A DNA stretch of 64,000 nucleotides. Origin: Caballeronia cordobensis (GTDB lineage: Bacteria > Pseudomonadota > Gammaproteobacteria > Burkholderiales > Burkholderiaceae). The notes beneath the pieces were generated by a model. The model ran no database searches. It saw nothing but the letters and a program-made list of their open reading frames with translations, and was not told the DNA's origin. The position numbers and the translations under genes are program-made. The first letter of the stretch is position 1, and the number at the start of each line of letters is the position of its first letter. The stretch is from the NCBI RefSeq assembly GCF_001544575.2, contig NZ_FCNY02000009.1, positions 62,001 through 126,000 of the forward strand, written 5' to 3'. This document shows, piece after piece, positions 8,180 through 16,130 of the stretch.

Positions 8180-8584
8180 TTATCCCGCACGCACTTCGAC
8201 GCGGCGCGGACGCGCTTCCTCGCGACGCGGAATGGTGAGCTTCAGTACGCCGTTCGTGAGGTTGGCGTCGATCTTCGATGTGTCGAAGTCGTCGCTGACC
8301 GTGAAGGCGCGAGCGAAACGCGGCGCGCGCAGTTCGGCGTGATGCACGCGCACGGCGCCTTGCACCGGCAGTTCCGCTTCGGCTTCGATGGTGAGGCGCG
8401 CGTCGTGCACTTTCACGTCGAGCTTCTCGCGCGGCACGCCGGGCAGATCGGCCCAGAGCGTGATGCCGTGGCTGTCCTCGACGATATCGACGGCGGGCGT
8501 CACCGTTGCGCGGCGCGGCGTGTCTTCGCTATTGCGCGCGACTTCGTTCGTATTTTGCGGGGCGATTTGCGTGTTCTCGGTCAT
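8180..8584 (-). CDS. Hsp20/alpha-crystallin small heat-shock protein (second of tandem pair)
   Basis: ATP-independent holdase chaperone, 134 residues. The alpha-crystallin domain covers about residues 30-125: AVDIVEDSHGITLWADLPGVPREKLDVKVHDARLTIEAE, then the FARAFTVSDDFD strand and the A-x-x-x-n-G-v-L motif ANLTNGVLKLTIPRR. The start at 8584 is fixed by an AGAGGGAG ribosome site; the longer upstream extension overlaps the preceding gene. The N-terminal arm is short and polar and lacks the usual hydrophobic arm, so it may form hetero-oligomers with its partner encoded 14 bp upstream (inference). Confidence 0.93.
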   Translation of the reverse strand: MTENTQIAPQNTNEVARNSEDTPRRATVTPAVDIVEDSHGITLWADLPGVPREKLDVKVHDARLTIEAEAELPVQGAVRVHHAELRAPRFARAFTVSDDFDTSKIDANLTNGVLKLTIPRREEARPRRVEVRAG

Positions 8585-8597
8585 GATGGGCTCCCTC

Positions 8598-9032
8598 TTA
8601 CTGAATGGTGATCGCGCGCGGCTTCGATGCTTCGCGCTTGCCGATGGTGATGGACAGCGTGCCGTTTTCATAACGCGCTTCGACCTTGTCGGCGTCGGCG
8701 TTTTGCGGCAGTTCGATCACGCGGCGAAAGCTCCCCGTGAAGCGTTCTTTCGCATACGTGCGCGCGCCTTCGGCGGCAGCTTGCGCGCGGCGCTCGCCGC
8801 TGATGGTCAGCGTGCCTTTATCGACGGTGACATCGAGCGAAGCAGGTTCGACGCCCGGCGCGAACGCGACGATATGAATCGCGTCGTCCGTGCTGCCGAT
8901 GTTCAGGCGAGGGAAGGCATCCGCGCGGCTCGAACGAATGCTCGAAGGAAGATTGCCGAAGAGCGAGGACACCTGCCGTTGCATGCGGTCCAGCTCCGAG
9001 AAAACGTCGCCGCCAAAATAAAAGTCACTCAT
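8598..9032 (-). CDS. Hsp20/alpha-crystallin small heat-shock protein (first of tandem pair)
   Basis: Small heat-shock protein of 144 residues. The N-terminal arm (VFSELDRMQRQVSSLFG) is amphipathic as in IbpA-like proteins. The alpha-crystallin domain spans about 40-138 with IHIVAFAPGVEPASLDVTVDKGTLTISGERR, the FTGSFRRVIELPQNAD strand and ARYENGTLSITIGKRE. It is the promoter-proximal gene of a two-gene operon with the 134-residue paralogue. Upstream on the minus strand there is a CTTGAAA box (9158-9164) with CCGATAT (9142-9148), a weak candidate for a heat-shock promoter with a short spacer. Confidence 0.93.
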   Translation of the reverse strand: MSDFYFGGDVFSELDRMQRQVSSLFGNLPSSIRSSRADAFPRLNIGSTDDAIHIVAFAPGVEPASLDVTVDKGTLTISGERRAQAAAEGARTYAKERFTGSFRRVIELPQNADADKVEARYENGTLSITIGKREASKPRAITIQ

Positions 9033-9141
9033 GGTCAGTCTCCGATAGTGCGGTCCGGCGCGGCCGGCAGCGGGGAATCAAAACGACAGCGCGGTGGTGG
9101 CTGCCTCTGCATCCAAGGTAGGAGCGAAGGCTATCGTTTCA

Positions 9142-9164
9142 ATATCGGAGCACTATGTTTCAAG
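9142..9164 (-). promoter_or_regulatory. Possible heat-shock (sigma-32-like) promoter of hsp20 pair
   Basis: On the minus strand CTTGAAA (9164-9158) is followed after 9 nt by CCGATAT (9148-9142). The first box matches the sigma-32 -35 element well; the second is a partial match to CCCATNT and the spacing is shorter than usual. Supported mainly by its position upstream of two heat-shock genes. Confidence 0.3.
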
Positions 9165-9246
9165 CGCTTTTTATTTTTTTCGGGCGGCTCTTGAAAGCCG
9201 CCGAAGGGCGCGCATATCCGTTCGAATGCGCGCCCGCTCGGCTTCT

Positions 9247-9624
9247 TCAGTGCGATGCGAGATCGCCCTGGTAATAGCCCGCAAATCGCGCGAACTGTCG
9301 TTCGGCATCCGCAGCATCCAGCCCTTCCTTGAGCACCGCGCTCGAAAACCCCGTGCGCTCCATCTGCACGAGCTGATCGATCAACACGTCGCCCGTTGCG
9401 CGCAAATCACCCCTGAAACCAAGGCGCCGGCGCAGCAGATAAGCCTGGCTGTACGCACGGCCATCGGTGAAATGCGGGAAGTGCAATTCAATGCGATCGA
9501 GCTCAGCCAGCCGGTCTTTCAGCGTGAGCGGATCGTCGTCGTTGGAGAGGCTCGCAACGCGTTCGTTCCTGTCCGAGCCGTGGTCCTCTTGCGTGAGAAT
9601 GCGCATGCGTTGAACGCCGTTCAT
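9247..9624 (-). CDS. DUF934 protein, sulfite-reduction accessory
   Basis: A 125-residue protein of the DUF934 family, which sits next to the nitrite/sulfite reductase gene in many beta- and alpha-proteobacteria and is presumed to help assimilatory sulfite reduction. Recognised from LTLKDRLAELDRIELHFPHFTDGRAYSQAYLLRRRLGFRGDLRATGDVLIDQ, particularly the FPxFxDGR and LR..GxxGxLRAxGDVL elements, and the CG-poor C-terminus FARFAGYYQGD. The ATG at 9624 overlaps the sulfite-reductase stop (9621-9623) by 4 bp, so the two were translationally coupled. This gene is intact although its partner is broken. Confidence 0.88.
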   Translation of the reverse strand: MNGVQRMRILTQEDHGSDRNERVASLSNDDDPLTLKDRLAELDRIELHFPHFTDGRAYSQAYLLRRRLGFRGDLRATGDVLIDQLVQMERTGFSSAVLKEGLDAADAERQFARFAGYYQGDLASH

Positions 9625-11121
9625 GCCGATACCTCCTCGTTCGCGCGCGCCGCATTCGCCGATGTCTTGAACGGCTCCAGTCCCACTCGCCGCACCGTGT
9701 CGATGAAACGCTCCTGATGCTCGCGCGTGTCGCGATACGTCGTCAGGATCGCTTCGATCGCATCGGGCACTTCGGCCGCGCTGAACGACGGCCCGATCAC
9801 CTTGCCCGGTTGCGGCGCGCCGCTTGCCGCGCTGCCGTCCGATCCGCCGAGCGTGATCTGATACCACTCGCGTCCGTCCTTGTCGACGCCGAGCACGCCG
9901 ATATGCCCGCTGTGATGATGCCCGCACGAGTTGATGCAGCCGCTGATATGCAGATCGATTTCGCCGATGTCGTCGAGTTCGTCGAGATCCTGATAGCGCT
10001 CGGTGACGGCTTGCGCGATCGGCAGCGAACGCGCATTCGCGAGCGCGCAGAAGTCGCCGCCGGGGCACGCGATCATGTCGGTGAGAAGCTGCACATTCGC
10101 GCTCGCGAAGCCCGCTTCGCGCGCCCGCCTGCCAGAGCGCGAAAAGCTCGCTTGCGCGCAACCCACGGCAGCACGACGTTTTGCGTCGGCGCGACAACAA
10201 GTACAAGGCGCGCATCAAGATACTGATGAAGGCCATGCGCGACGTTGCGTTGCAGCCAGCGCGTAAAGAGCGCGGGCCGATCGGCTTGCGCCTCATCGAT
10301 GCTTGCATGCGACGCGTTCAACGCGGGCGGCCGTAACGGTTGTAGACGCGCACGATCGCCTCGATGTAATTCATGATGTGCGGGCACGGCAGGAACTCGC
10401 GCATCGGCGTGGCGATGACGGGCGTGCGTCCCATGCCGCCGCCCGCGCTCACGCGAAAGCCCAGTTCGCCGCGCTCGTCGCGCACGAGTTGCAGGCCGAC
10501 GTCGTGCCAGGCGGTTGCCGCGCGGTCCTCGCTCGCGCCTGTTATCGCGATCTTGAACTTGCGCGGCAGAAACGCGAACTCGGGATGCAGCGTGGTCCAT
10601 TGCCGCATGATCTCGGCGAACGGACGCGGATCCGCGACTTCGTCGGGCGCGACGCCCGCGCGCTCGTCGCAGGAAATATTGCGGATGCAGTTGCCGCTCG
10701 TCTGAATGCCGTGCATGTCGACGCTGGCGAGCAGGTCCATCACGTCCGCGGATTTGTTCAGCGGAATCCAGTTGAATTGCACGTTGGTGCGCGTCGTGAA
10801 ATGCGCGCAATGCGAAGGCAACCGCGCGGTGCCGAGCTTGGCCTGAGCCTCGCTCGCCACGCGATAGACCTCCGGATCGGGATCGTCGTATTCGCGCGCG
10901 ATGCGGCCGAGCACGCGCAACTGCGCGCTCGACAGTTCGCCATACGGCACGGCCACCCGCAGCATCGGCGCGTGGCGCTGCACGTACCAGCCGTTCTGCA
11001 AACGCAGCGGGCGGAATGCGTCTTCGCTCAGACGGCCGTCCTGCCAGCGCTCAAGCTGATCGCGGAACTGCGCGGCGCGGCTCTTCACGAAAGATTTGTC
11101 GAACTCGGTGTATCGGTACAT
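9621..11121 (-). pseudogene. Nitrite/sulfite reductase hemoprotein, broken by inversion, deletions and frameshifts
   Basis: Siroheme/[4Fe-4S] sulfite (or nitrite) reductase beta-subunit type, normally about 555 residues. The first 267 residues (10318-11121) are intact: MYRYTEFDKSFVKSRAAQFRDQLERW, the SGNCIRNISCDE motif, and AGGGMGRTPVI. The frame stops right after YNRYGRPR. The C-terminal third is intact from about 10120 to 9621, with the cluster/siroheme cysteines in CPGGDFC and SGCINSCGHHH. In between, the block DEAQADRPALFTRWLQRNVA is in the correct orientation, but the block DNKYKARIKILMKAMR that should follow YNRYGR lies on the opposite strand at 10193-10240. Segments on both sides are missing, and frameshifts occur near 10121-10127 and 10150-10156. 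No functional full-length enzyme can be made. Confidence 0.85.
10193..10240 (+). other. Inverted fragment of the sulfite reductase gene
   Basis: Read on the plus strand this segment encodes DNKYKARIKILMKAMR, the conserved sulfite-reductase stretch that normally follows VYNRYGR on the coding (minus) strand. It lies about 80-130 bp from its expected place and in opposite orientation, between the RWLQRNVA block and the QNVVLPW block of the broken gene. Confidence 0.8.
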
Positions 11122-11180
11122 GGATGCGGCCGGATGGCGGAGAAAGCGCCAACGATAGGGCGCGAGGCGGCATCAGAACA

Positions 11181-11262
11181 AGCAGCAGTTGCGATGAATT
11201 TCACGGCAGCAGTGCGCCGCGCGCCCGAATCTGCTACCGCCGAAAACCCCGCAACTGCTGCT
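11181..11262. promoter_or_regulatory. Long inverted repeat upstream of the sulfite-reductase remnant
   Basis: Perfect 13-bp inverted repeat AGCAGCAGTTGCG (11181-11193) and CGCAACTGCTGCT (11250-11262), separated by 56 bp, the right arm followed by TTTTT on the plus strand. It sits in the 199-bp divergent gap between the sulfite-reductase remnant and the DUF2970 gene. It could be a long hairpin terminator or a regulator site; function is not assignable. Confidence 0.45.
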
Positions 11263-11320
11263 GTTTTTCGCGCGCGGGCCGGCTCATCATGAACCCGTGA
11301 AAGAACAACCGGAGCCGGTC

Positions 11321-11509
11321 ATGGAACTCTTGAAGATGATGCGCATCGTGCTGTGGAGCTTTTTCGGCGTGCGCAAGCGCGCGTCGCACAACGCCGATTT
11401 CGCGCAGGTGAAGTTGCCGATGTTGCCGGTCGTCGCGGTGATACTCGCCGCGACTTTCGGGCTCACGCTGCTGACGGTCGCGAAGTTCGCCACGGGCATC
11501 GCGCACTGA
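11321..11509 (+). CDS. DUF2970 small membrane protein
   Basis: A 62-residue single-pass inner-membrane protein of the DUF2970 family, recognised by MELLKMMRIVLWSFFGVRKRASHNADFAQVKLP followed by a hydrophobic helix (MLPVVAVILAATFGLTLLTVAKF). The ATG at 11321 is preferred because GGAG lies 6 nt upstream and family members begin right at the ELLK..WSFFGVR segment; an in-frame GTG at 11297 would add eight residues. Function unknown; the family is widespread in beta-proteobacteria. Confidence 0.8.
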   Translation: MELLKMMRIVLWSFFGVRKRASHNADFAQVKLPMLPVVAVILAATFGLTLLTVAKFATGIAH

Positions 11510-11579
11510 TTTGCCGGCGCGCGCCGTATCCCGCTCTTACAATGGCGAACGGATGATTGCCACGAGCGAGGATAGGACG

Positions 11580-12563
11580 ATGAAAGTAGGCATCTATGGC
11601 GCGGGCGCGATCGGCGGCTGGATCGGCGTGAAGCTCGCGCAGGCAGGCTGCGATGTGAGTGTGGTCGCCCGCGGCGCCACACTCGATGCGTTGAGGCAAG
11701 AGGGATTGCGCCTCGTCGAGAAAGACGCGGCGCATACCGTGAAGGTCGCGGCAAGCGCCAATCCCGCCGATCTCGGCGTGCAGGATCTCGTCGTGGTGGC
11801 GGTGAAGGCGCCCGCGATGGAATCGGTCGCGGCGCATGTCGCGCCCTTGCTTTCGCGCGACACCACCGTGCTGACCGCGATGAACGGCGTGCCCTGGTGG
11901 TTCTGCGACGGGCTCGGCGAGCCGTTCGCGGGCAAGCGCCTGTCGTCGGTCGATCCGCACGGCGCGATCGCCGCCGCGATCCCCAGCGCGCAGACGATCG
12001 GCTGCGTCGTGCATGCGAGCTGCTTCGTCGAGGCGCCGGGCGTGATACGTCATCATCAGGGCAAGGGGCTGATTCTCGGCGAAGCAACCGGCGCGCCGAA
12101 TGCACGCACGGAATCGCTCGTCACGCTCTTCTCGATGGCGGGCTTCGACGTCACCCTCTCGCGGCAAATCCAGCGCGACGTCTGGTTCAAGCTGTGGGGC
12201 AACATGACGATGAACCCCATCAGCGCGATCACCGGCGCCACCACCGACCGCATTCTCGGCGACGATCTCGTGCGCGGCTTCGTCACCGGCGTGATGCTGG
12301 AGGCGAAGGAAATCGGCGCGCGCTTCGGCATTCCCATCGAGCAGGAGCCGGAAGACCGCCATGCCGTGACGCTCAAGCTGGGCGCCATGAAAACGTCGAT
12401 GCTGCAGGACGTGCAGGCGGGCAAGGTGGTCGAGCTCGATGCGCTGGTCGCGTCGGTGCGCGAACTGGGCGCGATGACCGGCGTGCCCACGCCGTTCACC
12501 GACGCGCTGCTCGGCCTCGCGCGCCTGCACGCGCGCACGCTGGGGCTGTATCCGCCAGCGTGA
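11580..12563 (+). CDS. panE: 2-dehydropantoate 2-reductase (ketopantoate reductase family)
   Basis: NADPH-dependent reduction of ketopantoate to pantoate in pantothenate/CoA synthesis, 327 residues. The N-terminal Rossmann fold carries GAGAIGGWIGVKLAQAG (residues 7-23); NGVPWWF and the C-terminal helical domain with FKLWGNMTMNPISAITGA match the ApbA_C catalytic region (the Lys of WFKLWGN is the expected catalytic lysine). The ATG at 11580 follows AGGATAGGA. Paralogues of this family act on other 2-oxo acids, and Burkholderia genomes carry several copies, so the pantoate role is likely but not certain. It is convergent with, and only 7 bp from, the NDH-2-like gene. Confidence 0.85.
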   Translation: MKVGIYGAGAIGGWIGVKLAQAGCDVSVVARGATLDALRQEGLRLVEKDAAHTVKVAASANPADLGVQDLVVVAVKAPAMESVAAHVAPLLSRDTTVLTAMNGVPWWFCDGLGEPFAGKRLSSVDPHGAIAAAIPSAQTIGCVVHASCFVEAPGVIRHHQGKGLILGEATGAPNARTESLVTLFSMAGFDVTLSRQIQRDVWFKLWGNMTMNPISAITGATTDRILGDDLVRGFVTGVMLEAKEIGARFGIPIEQEPEDRHAVTLKLGAMKTSMLQDVQAGKVVELDALVASVRELGAMTGVPTPFTDALLGLARLHARTLGLYPPA

Positions 12564-12570
12564 CGCCCTT

Positions 12571-13776
12571 TTACGCGACGACGATACGCAGCGGGTCCGC
12601 AGCCGCGAACGCTTCGGCCCGCTCCGCGCTCGGCGGATAGATCCATTCCGTGTTGATGCGCGTCTTCAGTTCTTTCGCCTGCGCGCCTGACATCTTCACT
12701 TCGCGTTCCCAGCCTTCCGTATAGACCGCGCCCCACGGGCCGAGATCGAGACACGTCACGTATTTCGGCTGGCTGTACGGGATCGGCGCTTCACCGAGCA
12801 AATCCGCCGCGACGTTGTGGCCCGCCGAGCGGCCGAGGTTCATCGCGTGCTGGCAGGACATCATCGCGTGGTTGCCTTCGTCGTCGGTGGCCGCGTAGGC
12901 GACATCGCCCGTCGCGTAGACCGTATCGACACCCAGCACGCGCAGATTGCGATCCACGTGCAGGCGGCCCAGCGCGTCGCGTTCGGCGGGAATCTGCGTG
13001 GTCAGCGTGCTCGCGCGCACGCCCGCGGTCCAGATCACCGTGCTCGCGTCGATCCGCTCGCCGTCCGACGTGGTGAGGCCGTTCGCATCCACCGACGCCA
13101 CGCCCGTGCCGAGCCGCCATTGCACGCCGAGCGACTGCAGCGCTTCGACGATAACCGGGCGCGGACCGGCACCCAGTTCCTTCCCGATCACCGCATTGCG
13201 GTCGATGATGATGACGCGCGCCTCAGCGTTCTCGCCAAGCGCCGCGCGTAGCCGCGCCGGCATTTCCGCAGCCGTTTCGATCCCCGTGAATCCGCCGCCC
13301 GCAACGACGACGGTATTGCGCGCGGGCGTGTCCGGCTGCGCCGCGAGCCGCTTGATATGCGCTTCGAGCGCGGCGGCTTCGTCGACCTGATCGACGCTGA
13401 ACGCGTGTTGCGCAAGCCCCGGAATCTGCGGACGGAAGAGGCGGCTGCCCGTTGCCAGAACGAGACGGTCGTAGTTCATCGTCGAACGCGAGCCGTTGCC
13501 GCCAACCACTTCGACCTGACTGCGCTCGACGTCGATGCGCTCGACCTTGCCCTGCACGAACCCGACGCCCGTGGAGGCGAAGATGTCCAGAAGCGGCGCC
13601 TTCATGCCCGCGGCGTTTTCTTCATAGAGACGCGGACGCACGTGCAGATGCGGCTCCGGCGCGATCAGCAAGACTTCGATATCCGTCCTGCCGTGCTGAT
13701 CGATGAGACGCGCGGCGGAAAGGGCGCTCCACATGCCGGCAAAGCCGGCTCCGATTACCAGAATGCGCTTGGACAT
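12571..13776 (-). CDS. NAD(P)/FAD-dependent oxidoreductase, type-II NADH dehydrogenase-like
   Basis: Membrane-associated flavoprotein of the NDH-2/Ndh pyridine-nucleotide disulfide-oxidoreductase family, 401 residues, passing electrons from NADH to quinone without proton pumping. Two dinucleotide folds are visible: FAD-binding ILVIGAGFAGMWSA (residues 5-18) and NAD-binding VVVAGGGFTGIETAAE near 156-171; the second FAD contact YATGDVAYAATDDEG is near 290. A CQHAMNLGRSAGHNVAADLLG helix and C-terminal segment follow as in Ndh. The ATG at 13776 has AAGGAG 9 nt upstream. An alternative is a ferredoxin/flavin reductase of the same superfamily. Confidence 0.85.
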   Translation of the reverse strand: MSKRILVIGAGFAGMWSALSAARLIDQHGRTDIEVLLIAPEPHLHVRPRLYEENAAGMKAPLLDIFASTGVGFVQGKVERIDVERSQVEVVGGNGSRSTMNYDRLVLATGSRLFRPQIPGLAQHAFSVDQVDEAAALEAHIKRLAAQPDTPARNTVVVAGGGFTGIETAAEMPARLRAALGENAEARVIIIDRNAVIGKELGAGPRPVIVEALQSLGVQWRLGTGVASVDANGLTTSDGERIDASTVIWTAGVRASTLTTQIPAERDALGRLHVDRNLRVLGVDTVYATGDVAYAATDDEGNHAMMSCQHAMNLGRSAGHNVAADLLGEAPIPYSQPKYVTCLDLGPWGAVYTEGWEREVKMSGAQAKELKTRINTEWIYPPSAERAEAFAAADPLRIVVA

Positions 13777-14027
13777 TTCGATGCTCCTTGGGATTCGATG
13801 TTGGGTTCGCTCGATGGACGGCTCGCCGCCGTCATCGATTAACTGCGATTCTATGAGTCGTAGATATCGAGCGCAAGATTTTTGGCGAGGCAAGCGAATG
13901 TTGTCTTGAATTCGCGTGTCTGGATAAAAATAGGTTCAACTCGGACACGACGAAGCGTAGTTGATGCGTATCGCTGGCCGCCGCGTTAAGCTGGGCGCGG
14001 CATGCAACGAAACATCAGAGGAAGCGA

Positions 14028-14408
14028 ATGGAGCAACAGAACCCGCAAGAAGGCGCAAGCGAGCTGGTCCAGATGCGCGACATGCTGCGCGAGTTCGTTC
14101 GCGAACGCGACTGGAGCCGCTTCCACTCGCCGAAGAATCTGGCGGCGGCGCTGTCGGTCGAGGCGAGCGAACTGCTCGAACCGTTCACGTGGCTCGCCAC
14201 CGGCGACAGAACCGAGCTCGATGAAGCCAAACTGCGCGCGATCCGTCACGAGATGGCGGACGTGCTCGCCTATCTCGTGATGCTCGCCGATGCGCTGGAT
14301 GTCGATCTGCATCGCGCACTCATCGAAAAGATGGCGCTGAACCGGTCGAAGTATCCGGCGCACAAGGTGAAAGGCGACGCGCGCAAGTACACCGAATACG
14401 ACGAGTAA
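14028..14408 (+). CDS. MazG-like nucleotide pyrophosphohydrolase
   Basis: Cytoplasmic house-cleaning NTP pyrophosphatase of the all-alpha MazG/RS21-C6 (dCTPPase-like) type, 126 residues. The Mg-binding EXXE-12-28-EXXD pattern is visible as EASELLEPF at about residue 45 and RHEMADVLAYLV at about residue 83, with the C-terminal NRSKYPAHKVKG segment typical of the small family. It removes damaged or non-canonical dNTPs such as 5-modified dCTP in family members. It follows AGAGGAAGCG and is the first gene rightward after a 251-bp divergent gap from the NDH-2-like gene. Confidence 0.9.
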   Translation: MEQQNPQEGASELVQMRDMLREFVRERDWSRFHSPKNLAAALSVEASELLEPFTWLATGDRTELDEAKLRAIRHEMADVLAYLVMLADALDVDLHRALIEKMALNRSKYPAHKVKGDARKYTEYDE

Positions 14409-14460
14409 GCGCGGGCGAGAAACGGTTAAGCTTGCCGTTCGTTTCCTTGGAGGATTGCCG

Positions 14461-15642
14461 ATGGACTTTTCGCTCTCTGCGGAGTTGACCGATCTTCAGG
14501 CGCGCGTGCGCGCTTTCATCGCGGAAGAAATCGTTCCGCTCGAACGCGATCCGCGTTGCACGCCGCACGGGCCGAACGAGGCGCTGCGCGCCGAGCTGAT
14601 CGCGAAGGGCCGCAAGGCCGGGCTGTTGTCGAGCCATGTCTCGCCGGAGTTCGGCGGCCTCGGCCTGAATCACGTCGCGAAGGCCATTCTGTTCGAGGAG
14701 GCGGGTTATTCGCCGCTCGGTCCCGTCGCGTTGAATATTGCCGCGCCGGACGAAGGCAACATGCATCTGCTCGAAGCGGTCGCCACACCCGAACTGAAGG
14801 AACGCTGGCTGCGCCCGCTCGCGGCGGGCGCGATCCGCTCGTGTTTCTGCATGACCGAGCCGCCGCCGGGCGCGGGCGCGGATCCCGCGATGCTGCAAAC
14901 CACCGCCACGCAAGACGGCGACGACTACGTGATCGACGGCCGCAAATGGTTCATCACCGGCGCGGAAGGCGCGGCGGTCGCGATCATCATGGCGAAATTC
15001 GCGGATGGCCCCGCGACCATGTTCCTCGCGGACATGTCGAGCCCGGGCATCGTGATCGAGCGTGCGATGGATTCGCTCGACACCTGCTTTCCCGGCGGTC
15101 ACGGCGTCGTGCGCTTCGAGGGCTTGCGCGTGCTGAAAGAGAACGTGCTGGGCGAGCCGGGCGAAGGCTTTCGCTACGCGCAGGTGCGGCTTTCGCCCGC
15201 GCGTCTCACGCACTGCATGCGCTGGCTCGGCGCGGCGCGTCGCGCTCACGATGTCGCGACGGCGTACGCGCGGCAGCGTCACGCGTTCGGCAAGGCGTTA
15301 GGCGAGCACGAGGGCGTCGGCTTCATGCTCGCGGATAACGAAATGGACCTGCACGTGACGCGCCTCGCCATCTGGCATTGCGCGTGGGTGCTGGATCAGG
15401 GCGTGCTCGGCAAGCACGAGTCGAGCGTCGCGAAGGTGGTGTCGTCGGAGGCGCTATGGCGCGTCGTCGACCGCTCGGTGCAGGTTCTGGGCGGACAGGG
15501 CGTCACGCATGAAACCGTCGTCGCGCGGATTTTCGCGGACATGCGCGCCTTCCGGATCTACGACGGTCCGTCGGAAGTGCATCGCTGGAGCATCGCGCGG
15601 CGCATTCTGCGCGGGCCGAAACCGCGCGCCGAATCCGCCTGA
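14461..15642 (+). CDS. Acyl-CoA dehydrogenase family protein
   Basis: FAD-dependent acyl-CoA dehydrogenase fold of 393 residues, most like the ACAD10/11 group. Evidence: N-terminal helical domain with FGGLGLNHVAKAILFEEAG, FAD/substrate loop CFCMTEPPPGAGADP, the KWFITGAEGA strand, the ARQRHAFGKALGEHEGVGFMLADNE helix and the C-terminal QVLGGQGVTHETVVARIFADMRAFRIYDGPSEVHRW motif. The DGPSEVH loop occupies the active-site end of the family. The ATG at 14461 has TTGGAGGA upstream. The fatty or hydroxyacyl substrate is unknown; no other beta-oxidation genes adjoin. The stop lies within a 13-bp tandem duplication (15638-15663). Confidence 0.9.
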   Translation: MDFSLSAELTDLQARVRAFIAEEIVPLERDPRCTPHGPNEALRAELIAKGRKAGLLSSHVSPEFGGLGLNHVAKAILFEEAGYSPLGPVALNIAAPDEGNMHLLEAVATPELKERWLRPLAAGAIRSCFCMTEPPPGAGADPAMLQTTATQDGDDYVIDGRKWFITGAEGAAVAIIMAKFADGPATMFLADMSSPGIVIERAMDSLDTCFPGGHGVVRFEGLRVLKENVLGEPGEGFRYAQVRLSPARLTHCMRWLGAARRAHDVATAYARQRHAFGKALGEHEGVGFMLADNEMDLHVTRLAIWHCAWVLDQGVLGKHESSVAKVVSSEALWRVVDRSVQVLGGQGVTHETVVARIFADMRAFRIYDGPSEVHRWSIARRILRGPKPRAESA

Positions 15643-15663
15643 CGAATTCGCCTGACGAATTCG
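15638..15663. repeat. 13-bp tandem duplication at a stop codon
   Basis: CCTGACGAATTCG occurs twice in exact tandem, at 15638-15650 and 15651-15663. The first copy contains the TGA stop of the acyl-CoA dehydrogenase gene. It appears to be a simple slippage or duplication scar. Confidence 0.8.
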
Positions 15664-15676
15664 CCGGCGAGCCGCC

Positions 15677-15928
15677 TTATTGCACGATGGTATTTCCCTG
15701 CGCCTGCCGCTGCGCGATGATGCGGCTTGCGCGCATGGCGTTGTCGGGGTAGTTGAGCCAATCGTTCGGATCGTAGCCGACCGAGCGCCACAGCAGGAAT
15801 TCCTGCCGGACCTGCGCGCGCGTCTTGGGCGCGTTCGGGTCGCTCGTCTGCGCCTGCGGTTGCGCGAATGCGGAAGCGGCGCAGCATAGTGCCAGCGCGC
15901 CGAGAACGATGCGGGAAGCGGATGTCAT
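15677..15928 (-). CDS. DUF4148-like small secreted protein
   Basis: An 83-residue exported protein. Residues 1-22 are a signal peptide (IVLGALALCCAASAFA). The mature part contains KTRAQVRQEFLLWRSVGYDPNDWLNYPDN, which matches the DUF4148 pattern KTRAxVxxEL..A...GYxPxD..YPDN that is abundant in Burkholderia-group genomes. Function unknown; the family is expressed in the periplasm and often stress-responsive. Stand-alone gene, convergent with the acyl-CoA dehydrogenase. Confidence 0.8.
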   Translation of the reverse strand: MTSASRIVLGALALCCAASAFAQPQAQTSDPNAPKTRAQVRQEFLLWRSVGYDPNDWLNYPDNAMRASRIIAQRQAQGNTIVQ

Positions 15929-16130
15929 GACGAATACCTCATACCGTGCAGCACGGTCATACTCATTCTAGGTGACAGAACGCGAAAGAGCAGAACACGT
16001 TCGCACATGTCCCCGCATACCGCATTCCCCGTCCTATACTCGGTGGCTTCGGGCGGGATGCCGGCACGGCGCAGAACCAGTAGCCTGAGATAAGTCACGA
16101 AAAAGAAACACACGATAAACAGGCGCAGTC

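Noticed and set aside
9181..9203. Hairpin with GGCGGCT/AGCCGCC arms next to a T run
   Set aside because: The T run lies on the wrong side for the leftward gene and no rightward gene ends there, so a terminator cannot be supported.
9717..10226. Plus-strand open frame over the sulfite-reductase remnant
   Set aside because: Only the inverted 10193-10240 block is meaningful there, and this frame does not encode it; the remainder is antisense noise.
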